Part shown: piece by piece, positions 6,132-11,566 of the stretch
How positions within the stretch are numbered: the first letter of the stretch is position 1
Layout: each line of letters starts with the position of its first letter
Assembly (NCBI GenBank): GCA_943359705.1
Contig: CALRIB010000024.1
Span: forward strand, 1-11,566
Direction of reading: 5' to 3'
DNA: 11,566 nucleotides
DNA from: Candidatus Nomurabacteria bacterium
Lineage (GTDB): Bacteria; Patescibacteriota; Minisyncoccia; Phycocordibacterales; UBA2100
Translations under genes and position numbers: made by a program
The notes under the pieces: generated by a model
The model's input: only the letters and a program-made list of their open reading frames with translations
Told to the model about the DNA's origin: nothing
Database searches by the model: none

Positions 6132-6350
6132 GAATACTAAAGATATATATAAATACTATTACTACTATTAGCGTTGTGGATAGGTGTATAAAAATAATCG
6201 AGTGAGGAATGGCTGGGTTTTTTCGGGAGAAATGAGTGTTGATAGCTGCGGGAAAAGCCGGCATCATTGGTGTGGGTAACTGAGAAAAAGGATTTCCCCT
6301 TTTGTGTCCCCATCGATGTTCGCGTCATATACACAGGGTTATACAGTCGC
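6132..6350. other. Chromosomal replication origin (oriC) between dnaA and dnaN
   Basis: The 219-bp intergenic region carries the parts expected of a bacterial origin. Read on the minus strand toward dnaN: DnaA-box candidates TTACCCACA (rc of 6271-6279, one mismatch to TTATCCACA), TTATACACC (rc of 6183-6191, one mismatch) and CTATCCACA (rc of 6175-6183, one mismatch). Then come a GC-containing spacer, a run of TAA/TAG triplets (6170 down to 6156) and an AT tract to about 6141. Near the dnaA end there are also ATATACACA (6327-6335) and the weaker TTATACAGT (6339-6347) on the plus strand. Location between dnaA and dnaN is the most common one for oriC. No open frame of interest is present. Confidence 0.85.
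6141..6191 (-). other. Basal origin unwinding element: paired DnaA boxes, GC spacer and DnaA-trio
   Basis: On the minus strand, TTATACACC abuts TATCCACAA. ACGC follows, then the triplets TAA TAG TAG TAA TAG TAT from 6170 to 6153, then TTATATATATC. The order and polarity are those of the Bacillus subtilis unwinding element, in which DnaA loaded on the boxes extends as a filament onto the trio repeats of one strand and opens the duplex. Confidence 0.8.
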
Positions 6351-7697
6351 TTACGCGTGAATGAGCGTGCGAATGTGGTCGAGTTCCTGCTCGAGTGATG
6401 TATTCGACTTCACCTCCTCCTTTATTTTCTCGCACGAGTGGATGACGGTCGTGTGGTCGCGTCCGCCGAGCTTCTCGCCTATGGAGGGGTACGACACATT
6501 AAACTCCTCACGCAGCATATACATGATAATTTGCCGCGGTTTCACCACTTCCTTTTTGCGCGTCTTTTCGTAAATGCTTTTCTCTGCGATTTCGTAGTAT
6601 TGCGCGATACGGCGGACGACCTCGTCGACTGAAACACCCTTATTCGGCTTGATATTGTGCTTAATGAGCGCGCGCACGTCGGCCTGGGTCACTCCCTTCC
6701 CTTTCAGCTGCGACTTACAGACGATCATATTGAGGATACCTTCGAGTTCGCGGATATTCCCGCGCACATTCTCCGCGATGTACTGAATAATGTCGTCGGG
6801 AAGCGAGAAGCCGTGTTGTTCTATCTTTGCCTTGATGATAGCCGTGCGTGATTCCACATCGGGTTCGGGGATTTCCGCGATGACACCGCCGGAAAAACGC
6901 CCCTTGATGCGGTCTTCAAAGCCCGGCAGAAGCGCCGGATGCTTATCGCTTGAGAATACTATTTGTTTGTTGTTATCACGGAGCGCGTTGAAGAGGTGGA
7001 AGAGTTCTTCCTGAGTCTTCTCGGTGTTCGCGATGAATTGCACGTCGTCCATGATGAGGACATCGTACTGGCGGTATTGGTCTTTGAAATTGTTGGCATG
7101 CCCGGCTCGCACGGCGTTGATGTAATCAATCGCAAAGCGCTCGGCCGTGACGTAGAGCACTTTTTTATTCGCGTGTGATTTTTTGAAATGATTCCCGACT
7201 GCTTGGATGAGGTGGGTCTTGCCGCGGCCTGTCGCGCCGTAGATGAAAAGCGGATTGTACGCGAGGCCGGGGCGCTCCAGCACGGCCTTGGCGGCGGCGT
7301 GCGCAAGCTGATTGAAGGGTCCCACGATAAAGGTTTCGAAGGTGTAGCGGGGGTTCAAGTTGTCGCGCTTATCTATATAGAGCGCCTCCAAATCGAGTGA
7401 AGCGTTCTCTTGCACCTGGGGGCGGCCGGGTTTGCGCTCGGAAACGGGGGTAGTGCGATGGACGACATACTCTACCGAGCGCACCGATGTATCGAGGCCG
7501 CGCAAAGCCTTCAGAATAAGCTTGTGGTGCTTGTCCATCAGCCACTCCTTCACTATTTTCGACGGTACGGCGAGCTGCACGGTGCCTCCGTCACGTGTGG
7601 AGATGTCGGTATTGCGAAACCACGTGCGAAAAGAGGCTTCGGAAGTGCCGAGTTCTATCTGGACGAGTGCGTTTTGCCAAAGTTCGCGATTACTCAT
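6351..7697 (-). CDS. dnaA: Chromosomal replication initiator DnaA
   Basis: This 448-aa AAA+ ATPase binds DnaA boxes and melts the origin. Domain I (about 1-75) has the usual LWQNALVQIELGTSEASFRTWF start. A short linker (80-110) precedes the ATPase: Walker A GATGRGKTH (154-162, a variant of GGVGLGKTH), Walker B LIMDDVQF (214-221), sensor I FSSDKHP (248-254), arginine finger Arg267 in KGRF, and sensor II Arg316 in GNIRELEG. Domain IV ends with KPRQIIMYML (386-395) and GGRDHTTVIHSCEKI (411-425). ATG 7697 is chosen because domain I starts there. The frame stays open upstream to 7916, but that stretch is the GC-rich inverted-repeat element and has no DnaA similarity. No well-placed Shine-Dalgarno sequence is seen (AGGAG is 16 nt away). 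It is divergent from rpmH. Confidence 0.98.
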   Translation of the reverse strand: MSNRELWQNALVQIELGTSEASFRTWFRNTDISTRDGGTVQLAVPSKIVKEWLMDKHHKLILKALRGLDTSVRSVEYVVHRTTPVSERKPGRPQVQENASLDLEALYIDKRDNLNPRYTFETFIVGPFNQLAHAAAKAVLERPGLAYNPLFIYGATGRGKTHLIQAVGNHFKKSHANKKVLYVTAERFAIDYINAVRAGHANNFKDQYRQYDVLIMDDVQFIANTEKTQEELFHLFNALRDNNKQIVFSSDKHPALLPGFEDRIKGRFSGGVIAEIPEPDVESRTAIIKAKIEQHGFSLPDDIIQYIAENVRGNIRELEGILNMIVCKSQLKGKGVTQADVRALIKHNIKPNKGVSVDEVVRRIAQYYEIAEKSIYEKTRKKEVVKPRQIIMYMLREEFNVSYPSIGEKLGGRDHTTVIHSCEKIKEEVKSNTSLEQELDHIRTLIHA

Positions 7698-7730
7698 GAG
7701 AGATTGTGTCGTACTCCTGACAGCTCGGAC

Positions 7731-7736
7731 ATTATA
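7731..7736 (-). promoter_or_regulatory. -10 box of the dnaA promoter
   Basis: On the minus strand this reads TATAAT, a perfect -10 box, 33 nt before the dnaA start codon. The -35 region at 17-nt spacing (CTTCCC) is poor. A second, weaker CACAAT lies only 5 nt before the ATG and resembles the leaderless layout of other genes here. Confidence 0.5.
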
Positions 7737-7802
7737 CGTGCCGCACTTGGCATGGGAAGCTTGTTCTTCACGAGCGGGCGTGTTCACAACGTGTGGAGAG
7801 CG

Positions 7803-7811
7803 AGTGGATAA
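7803..7811 (-). promoter_or_regulatory. DnaA-box candidate upstream of the dnaA promoter
   Basis: The minus strand reads TTATCCACT, one mismatch to TTATCCACA. A weaker site CTCTCCACA is at 7792-7800. Both lie about 60-80 bp upstream of the TATAAT box and could mediate DnaA autoregulation. The site overlaps the left arm of the inverted-repeat element by two bases. Confidence 0.45.
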
Positions 7812-7929
7812 GTGAAAAATGTGTGGGCGCACCTCTTCGGGTCGGGTCGCCGCGTGCTCGCGGCGCCCTCCCGCTCGGCCCAAGGCCTCCGCGAAGACCC
7901 TCAGACGCACGCCCACACATTTTTCACTT
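7810..7929. repeat. 120-bp element with perfect 20-bp inverted ends between dnaA and rpmH
   Basis: AAGTGAAAAATGTGTGGGCG (7810-7829) is repeated exactly as its reverse complement at 7910-7929. The 80-bp interior is GC-rich and contains a perfect 7-bp hairpin (7848-7854 with 7859-7865, TGCT loop), a GGCC-CAA-GGCC hairpin (7877-7887) and a CTTCG/CGAAG pair. The right end overlaps the -35 box of rpmH. On either strand, the GC-rich stem GTGTGGGCG is followed by ATTTTTC, so it also resembles a bidirectional terminator. No target-site duplication was seen. Confidence 0.8.
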
Positions 7930-7956
7930 GAAGGAAAGGGAAATTAGGGATATAGT
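7928..7956 (+). promoter_or_regulatory. rpmH promoter, predicted leaderless transcript
   Basis: TTGAAG (7928-7933), a 17-nt spacer and TATAGT (7951-7956), ending 7 nt before ATG 7964. The expected start of transcription is within one base of the start codon. Confidence 0.75.
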
Positions 7957-7963
7957 GCCCGTC

Positions 7964-8098
7964 ATGAAACGAACGTACCAGCCGAAGAAGCGCAAGCGCG
8001 CTCGGACACACGGATTTTTGAAGCGCATTTCAACGACCAACGGTCGGCGGGTGCTTACGCGCCGTCGTCGCAAAGGCCGCGCGCGCCTTTCCGTATAG
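7964..8098 (+). CDS. rpmH: 50S ribosomal protein L34
   Basis: This 44-aa, very basic protein of the large ribosomal subunit has the family start MKRTYQPKKRKRARTHGFLK (1-20) and the Arg-rich tail with GRRVLTRRRRKGR (27-39). Length and pattern are exactly those of the family. It is the first gene of the plus-strand cluster with rnpA 4 nt downstream, the classical origin-linked arrangement. Translation probably starts on a leaderless message, because the -10 box ends only 7 nt before the ATG. Confidence 0.98.
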   Translation: MKRTYQPKKRKRARTHGFLKRISTTNGRRVLTRRRRKGRARLSV

Positions 8099-8102
8099 GT
8101 TT

Positions 8103-8429
8103 GTGCGCCGCTCTCTTTCGCGCGCCGACTTCGACTCCCTTCGCTCCGGCGGCCGCCGTTTGTCCGGCCGTTTTTTCTCGCTGCAAAGTGCTCCCCTTCC
8201 CGAAGGCACGCGGAGCAGCAAATTTTCCTGCGTCGTTTCCAAAAAAGTAGCGGCAAAGGCGGTCGCGCGCAATCTCATCAAACGCCGTTGCCGCGCACTC
8301 GTGCACCCGCTCCTTAAAACACTCGTGCGACCCTCGGCGCTCGCTTTTCATGCCAAACGCGAGGCTGCGAAGGCCTCGTTCGCGGAGATGCGGGAGGATG
8401 TCATCGCGCTCTTTGCCCGGCTCGCATAG
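8103..8429 (+). CDS. rnpA: Ribonuclease P protein component
   Basis: This 108-aa basic protein is the cofactor of the RNase P ribozyme that matures the 5' ends of tRNAs. The family signature appears as VSKKVAAKAVARNLIKRRCR (45-64), a variant of the KxAVxRNxxKR helix that contacts the RNA, with Arg56-Asn57 kept and the third residue of the usual RNR changed to Leu. The N-terminus (LSRADFDSLRSGGRRLSGRF) has the usual start of the family. GTG 8103 is the chosen start, 4 nt after the rpmH stop, so the two are probably one transcript. Only a weak AGG precedes it. The yidC promoter lies within its last 20 bp. No yidD follows, unlike in many bacteria. Confidence 0.94.
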   Translation: MRRSLSRADFDSLRSGGRRLSGRFFSLQSAPLPEGTRSSKFSCVVSKKVAAKAVARNLIKRRCRALVHPLLKTLVRPSALAFHAKREAAKASFAEMREDVIALFARLA

Positions 8430-8440
8430 CGAGGTACAAT
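8413..8440 (+). promoter_or_regulatory. yidC promoter inside the rnpA 3' end, predicted leaderless transcript
   Basis: TTGCCC (8413-8418), a 16-nt spacer and TACAAT (8435-8440), ending 7 nt before ATG 8448. TACAAT with the following TCCG is also shared with the PBP promoter. Confidence 0.6.
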
Positions 8441-8447
8441 CTCCGGA

Positions 8448-9161
8448 ATGATTGCGACTGTGTTCCACACGCTCATCTATGATCCGCTCTACAACGGACT
8501 CATTTTTTTTGTCGGCGTTATCCCGACGCACGACGTAGGGCTTGCGGTTATCGCACTTACCATTGTCGTGCGCTTCGTCCTCTTTCCCCTTTCGCGCCGT
8601 GCGGTAGACGCGCAATTGAAGATGAAAAAGATAGCGCCGCAGATAGAAGCAGTAAAAGAAAAATACAAAAGCAACAAGGAGGAACAAGGTAAGGCGATTT
8701 TCGCTTTATACAAGGAGAATGATGTGCACCCCTTTGCGAGCATGGGTCTCCTTCTCGTCCAACTCCCTATCCTGCTCGCGCTCTACTGGGTCTTCGCCAA
8801 CGGCGGGTTGCCCACCATCGACAGCACGCTGCTCTATTCGTTCGTACAAGCGCCTGCGGCGGTCAACATGCATTTCCTTGGTTTTCTTGATATGAGCGGA
8901 CATAACATCGTCCTCGGTGTCCTGGCGGCGCTCACACAATTCGCGTACACGCGCCTCTCCATGGGGCCACGCGAAAAACCGGTCTCCGGTCAATCCTTCT
9001 CCGGTGATCTTGCGAAAAGTTTCGATCTCCAAGCACGGTACGTTCTCCCGGCGACGTTCCTTTTTCTTTCGTTCGTCATCCCGAATGCCGCAATGGTGTA
9101 CCTCGTGACCAGCAATTCGTTCATGGTCGCGCAAGAATTGTTCGCCGGCCGCAGGTTTTGA
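8448..9161 (+). CDS. yidC: Membrane protein insertase YidC/Oxa1/SpoIIIJ family
   Basis: This 237-aa inner-membrane protein inserts and folds membrane proteins, with or without the Sec translocon. It is of the short type, without the large periplasmic domain of E. coli YidC. After a short amphipathic start (YDPLYNGLIFF), the first conserved helix (about 30-49, GLAVIALTIVVRFVLFPLSR) carries the hallmark Arg42 in the hydrophilic groove. A charged cytoplasmic hairpin follows (51-95, with KMKKIAPQIEAVKEKYKSNK). Further helices are at about 98-117, 152-171 and 197-223, with the terminal helices probably closely spaced. The C-terminal tail is very short. It lies between rnpA and jag as in the canonical origin cluster, and has its own promoter. 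Confidence 0.96.
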   Translation: MIATVFHTLIYDPLYNGLIFFVGVIPTHDVGLAVIALTIVVRFVLFPLSRRAVDAQLKMKKIAPQIEAVKEKYKSNKEEQGKAIFALYKENDVHPFASMGLLLVQLPILLALYWVFANGGLPTIDSTLLYSFVQAPAAVNMHFLGFLDMSGHNIVLGVLAALTQFAYTRLSMGPREKPVSGQSFSGDLAKSFDLQARYVLPATFLFLSFVIPNAAMVYLVTSNSFMVAQELFAGRRF

Positions 9162-9180
9162 CGCATATTCCCGCGCAATT

Positions 9181-9210
9181 TTGGAGCTTGATGCCGGGAA
9201 CTTGGAGCTT
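9181..9210. repeat. Direct repeat TTGGAGCTT upstream of jag
   Basis: TTGGAGCTT occurs at 9181-9189 and 9202-9210, 21 bp apart. The second copy supplies the -35 box of the jag promoter. It may be a remnant of a short tandem duplication. Confidence 0.6.
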
Positions 9211-9230
9211 CGCGCCCTGCGCGCTATAGT
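9202..9230 (+). promoter_or_regulatory. jag promoter, predicted leaderless transcript
   Basis: TTGGAG (9202-9207), a 17-nt spacer and TATAGT (9225-9230), ending 6 nt before ATG 9237, so +1 is expected on the start codon. TATAGTGCCC is shared with the rpmH promoter. Confidence 0.7.
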
Positions 9231-9236
9231 GCCCCG

Positions 9237-9725
9237 ATGGAATTAGTTGATGTCGAAGGCATTCTCAAACAACTTCTTGATGCGGCAAGTATCTCGTATA
9301 CCGGCATCGTCCGCGCCGACCTCGCCGGCCAACACATCCTTGCGATTCAAACAGACGACGCCCGCACGCTCATCGGCGCGCACGGCGACACAATCCACGC
9401 CATCGATTACTTAGTAAAAAAGATGGTCGAGCAAAAGACGCCGGCACCGACAGCCGTCGAGGGAGAAGCGCGTGCGGGCGCGGATTCGCACTTCCTCATC
9501 GACGTCAACGACTACCGCTCGAAACAAATAAAAGATTTGCAGAACAAAGCCCTCATGATGGCCGAGCGCGCACGCAGCTTTCAATACGACGTCGAGCTAT
9601 CCCCTATGAGCGCCTATGAGCGCCTCATTGTGCACACTACGCTGCAGGATTCACCGAATGTGAAAACAGAGTCGCAGGGAGAAGGCCGCAATCGTAGGGT
9701 CGTCATCCGTTATACGACTCAATAA
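9237..9725 (+). CDS. jag: KH-R3H single-stranded nucleic acid-binding protein Jag/KhpB
   Basis: This 162-aa RNA-binding protein has a type II KH domain (about 25-65) with the GxxG loop as GAHG (47-50, in TLIGAHGDTIHAIDYLV). An R3H domain follows (about 100-160) with the defining Arg129-x3-His133 in YERLIVH and the family pattern ALMMAERA and RRVVIRY. The usual Jag N-terminal domain (about 50 residues in B. subtilis) is absent. Related KhpB/EloR proteins in Gram-positive bacteria pair with KhpA and affect cell elongation and RNA metabolism; whether a KhpA partner exists here is not visible. It is located after yidC, as usual, with a separate promoter. Its stop is 6 nt from the stop of the convergent pilin-like gene. 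Confidence 0.92.
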   Translation: MELVDVEGILKQLLDAASISYTGIVRADLAGQHILAIQTDDARTLIGAHGDTIHAIDYLVKKMVEQKTPAPTAVEGEARAGADSHFLIDVNDYRSKQIKDLQNKALMMAERARSFQYDVELSPMSAYERLIVHTTLQDSPNVKTESQGEGRNRRVVIRYTTQ

Positions 9726-9731
9726 GAATGC

Positions 9732-10490
9732 CTAAAGGCACATGCCAGAGGTGATGTCGCGTTGCCCGCTTGCGCACGACGAATCCGGGGTAGTTTGTTC
9801 GTTTGACTGAACTGGACCAGATACTGGAGCCGCGTATTTCCAACTCGTGCATCTACCTGTATCGGTACTCATCACAATACAGGTTGCACCAGTTTGCTCG
9901 GTCCGAATGTCCTCAGGGTTTGTTAATCGAGTATTAAACCCAGCCTCGTCGACACCGCTTGCGCCGGTATTATTTTGGGTCGTAAAGCCGGAAAAACCCG
10001 TTTCATCTACGGATTGTGCCCCCGACTGAGATGTGTTGGAAAGATTTGTGATGTTCACATTTAATTTCAGAATGTCGGGATTTATCTGGTAGAGGATGAG
10101 CCAAATACCGATGAGAAGGAAGAGGCCGATAAGGGCGTCTTGAATGATTTCTTTTGCGTGCTCCTTCTGTCCCCACGCGTCGCTTCCCATGTACACGAAA
10201 CCTGCCCACGCGAGCCGGAGCACCGCAAGAATACCGCCGAGCGCGATAGCCCCGGCGAACACTTTGTTGAGAAACGTCGGGAGGCCACCCTCGGCCATGC
10301 CGGTCGTGTAGGTGTCGGCAAAACGCGGAGAGTCACTGAAGCATTCAAGAGGAACAAAGCCTCCTGCGCCCGGACTAATCGTCGGACACGCCGCGTGCGC
10401 GATCGAGAAAAGCGGCAAGACACAGAGACACGCATACAATAAGAGAAACGCAGAGATCCTGAGCGTGCGACTGAGTTGTTCGGTACGCAT
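9732..10490 (-). CDS. Exported two-helix protein resembling a VirB2/TrbC-type pilin
   Basis: This 252-aa protein has a signal peptide (1-33): basic start, hydrophobic ISAFLLLYACLCVLPLFSI and an AHA cleavage site. The mature part has a short Cys-containing N-terminus (Cys35, Cys50), then two hydrophobic helices: about 75-100 (VFAGAIALGGILAVLRLAWA) and 117-136 (ALIGLFLLIGIWLILYQINP), joined by a charged loop GQKEHAKEIIQD. This layout is that of type IV secretion pilins and of small pilin-like proteins frequent in CPR genomes. After it comes a long Ser/Thr/Asn/Gly-rich tail (145-252) with two VDExGF motifs (161-166, 180-185) and four more cysteines (204, 214, 239, 251). ATG 10490 is chosen because it gives a clean signal peptide and a 4-nt gap to the upstream gene; an earlier start at 10538 would overlap that gene. 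Function as a pilus subunit is inferred. Confidence 0.7.
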   Translation of the reverse strand: MRTEQLSRTLRISAFLLLYACLCVLPLFSIAHAACPTISPGAGGFVPLECFSDSPRFADTYTTGMAEGGLPTFLNKVFAGAIALGGILAVLRLAWAGFVYMGSDAWGQKEHAKEIIQDALIGLFLLIGIWLILYQINPDILKLNVNITNLSNTSQSGAQSVDETGFSGFTTQNNTGASGVDEAGFNTRLTNPEDIRTEQTGATCIVMSTDTGRCTSWKYAAPVSGPVQSNEQTTPDSSCASGQRDITSGMCL

Positions 10491-10494
10491 ATCG

Positions 10495-11566
10495 TTATTC
10501 GGCGAGGCGTAAAAGCCAGAGTGACTTATCAGAGGCATTCATGAATGCTATGTACGTTCCTCCATCGTCGACCATCGGATTCAGGGCGTCAAGCTCGGCG
10601 GTGCCCGGAGAATATAAAATCTGTGCGGAACCGGCACTTGCATCGACGCGCCACCACGAATCCGCCGTGTGCACTTCACCGCGATGCGAGGCGTCGAGGA
10701 AATTCGGGCCGGCCGGTCGCTGAGGCACCGCGCAAAACGCGATGAGTTGGTTGCCCGGACTCCAGACGCATTTATCGGCGGTCGTTTTTATCGGCAAACT
10801 AACCGCGGGAGTTTGCGGGCTAATCTTTGCGAAGAGTGATAGTGCTGTTCCGGATGTTCCATAGAGATAGGCGCCGGGCGAGGTGCGCGGTTCGAGTGTT
10901 AACCCCGCTGCGCTTGCGAGCGGCAGAAGCGAGCCGTCCGGCTGCACGGTGTACGAGTACCCTGTTACGCCGTCGGTCGGATGCTGTACGAGAACAATAC
11001 GACCGTCCCGAAGCCATGTGAGCTGCCAGCCCGAAATCCCGGAGGAGAATATCTGTTTCGGTTTTGTCCCGTCCCACAACGCACGCACGCCCACTCCTCC
11101 GTTGCTTGCCAGCATGTATGCCAGCTCTTTTCCCGTCGCATCAAATGCGATTGAACGAATGCCCGGCGGCAATTTATTTTGGACGAGCGTTCCCGGGCTC
11201 GAAGATCCCGCGTCCGTCTGTATTGTCGCGGAAAAGGTCTGAATCTCGCCGGAGTCGTCAATCGTACGGTCTATGATTTTGCCGTCGCGAGCGACGAGTG
11301 CTTCGTAGACACGCGGGACGAGCGTATTCGACACCCGCGTCAGATTTCCCTCAGACATATCGTAATCAATCACGTTCCCGGTTGAACGTTCGACGAATCG
11401 CAGCACACTCGATGAAGCAACCGTAGCGAACCCGAACCCCGCGGTCGGTGTTTTACTTATTTCCGTAAGCCGCTGCGCCTTCTTACTCGTCGAGTCGGAC
11501 GACGTGCGCGTGATGGTCGAGACAATGTTGTTATAGGTGCTGCCGATTGCGCTGCCGAACGAAGGC
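10495..11566 (-). CDS. Beta-propeller-like protein of unknown function, N-terminus outside the window
   Basis: At least 356 residues are visible, and the frame remains open to the right edge. The chain shows several repeats of the WD40-like/PD40 (TolB-type) kind, each a hydrophobic strand after a turn: IRSIAFDATGKELAYML, LTWLRDGRIVLVQ, CVWSPGNQLIAFC and MVDDGGTYIAFMN. These suggest a beta-propeller, probably outside the membrane. The part nearest the edge is Ser/Thr-rich (STITRTSSDSTSKKAQRL) and may be a linker after a signal or membrane segment that is off the window. Internal GTG codons such as 11406 are not needed as starts. It lies 4 nt upstream of the pilin-like gene on the same strand, so the two probably form an operon and may act together in a surface structure. 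No catalytic motif was recognised. Confidence 0.65.
   Translation of the reverse strand, partial: PSFGSAIGSTYNNIVSTITRTSSDSTSKKAQRLTEISKTPTAGFGFATVASSSVLRFVERSTGNVIDYDMSEGNLTRVSNTLVPRVYEALVARDGKIIDRTIDDSGEIQTFSATIQTDAGSSSPGTLVQNKLPPGIRSIAFDATGKELAYMLASNGGVGVRALWDGTKPKQIFSSGISGWQLTWLRDGRIVLVQHPTDGVTGYSYTVQPDGSLLPLASAAGLTLEPRTSPGAYLYGTSGTALSLFAKISPQTPAVSLPIKTTADKCVWSPGNQLIAFCAVPQRPAGPNFLDASHRGEVHTADSWWRVDASAGSAQILYSPGTAELDALNPMVDDGGTYIAFMNASDKSLWLLRLAE

Noticed and set aside
6281..6312. Possible terminator after dnaA (AAAAGG/CCTTTT pairing)
   Set aside because: The stem is only 6 A/T-rich pairs and is not followed by a proper T-run, so it is too weak to call.
7698..7916. N-terminal extension of DnaA by 73 residues
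   Set aside because: The extension translates the GC-rich inverted-repeat element and the dnaA promoter region. DnaA domain I begins normally at ATG 7697.
7810..7929. CRISPR array or insertion sequence reading of the inverted-repeat element
   Set aside because: There is only one inverted pair and no direct-repeat array, no transposase frame and no flanking target duplication.
8055..8687. Minus-strand open frame of 210 codons across rnpA and yidC
   Set aside because: It covers the opposite strand of three clear genes and has no recognisable domain.
9726..9745. Small hairpin (TGCC/GGCA) between the convergent jag and pilin-like genes
   Set aside because: A 4-bp stem without a T-tract is not evidence for a terminator.
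10491..10538. Earlier start of the pilin-like gene at 10538
   Set aside because: It would add 16 residues before an already complete signal peptide and overlap the upstream gene by 44 bp. ATG 10490 fits better, although no Shine-Dalgarno sequence decides it.

Overview
The window looks like the replication-origin neighbourhood of a small-genome bacterium, most likely a member of the Candidate Phyla Radiation (Patescibacteria, Parcubacteria/Kaiserbacteria-like). The clues are compact proteins (YidC 237 aa, a KH-R3H Jag without its N-terminal domain, YebC 176 aa), no yidD between rnpA and yidC, no recF or gyrB after dnaN, a two-helix pilin-like gene next to the core cluster, and several genes whose -10 box lies 6-7 nt before the start codon. 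The lineage is inferred from gene style only.

Layout, left to right. (1) Positions 1-395 hold a weak partial reading frame on the minus strand and a regulatory stretch with helically phased DnaA-box-like sites. (2) 396-830 encodes a 144-aa orphan DnaA domain IV (DNA-binding domain only), with a good Shine-Dalgarno sequence and a strong terminator. (3) yebC, ruvC and a class A penicillin-binding protein follow on the plus strand; a degenerate inverted repeat lies between yebC and ruvC. (4) A SAM-dependent methyltransferase gene converges on the PBP gene. On the minus strand it lies 1 nt downstream of dnaN.

(5) dnaA and dnaN are both on the minus strand and flank a 219-bp intergenic region (6132-6350) that has the features of oriC: two abutting DnaA boxes, a short GC spacer, then a run of TAA/TAG triplets (a DnaA-trio) and an AT tract reaching the dnaN start codon. 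(6) A 120-bp element with perfect 20-bp inverted ends separates dnaA from the divergent plus-strand cluster rpmH-rnpA-yidC-jag. That cluster is the classical origin-linked set for ribosome, RNase P and membrane-insertion functions. (7) On the right, a minus-strand pair encodes a beta-propeller-like protein, cut by the window edge, and an exported two-helix protein resembling VirB2/TrbC-type pilins.

The most interesting points are the second, DnaA-box-reading protein encoded about 5.5 kb from the origin; the textbook DnaA-trio unwinding element in a putative CPR genome; the repeated leaderless promoter layout; and the inverted-repeat element between the dnaA and rpmH promoters. No rRNA, tRNA, CRISPR array or insertion sequence was recognised.
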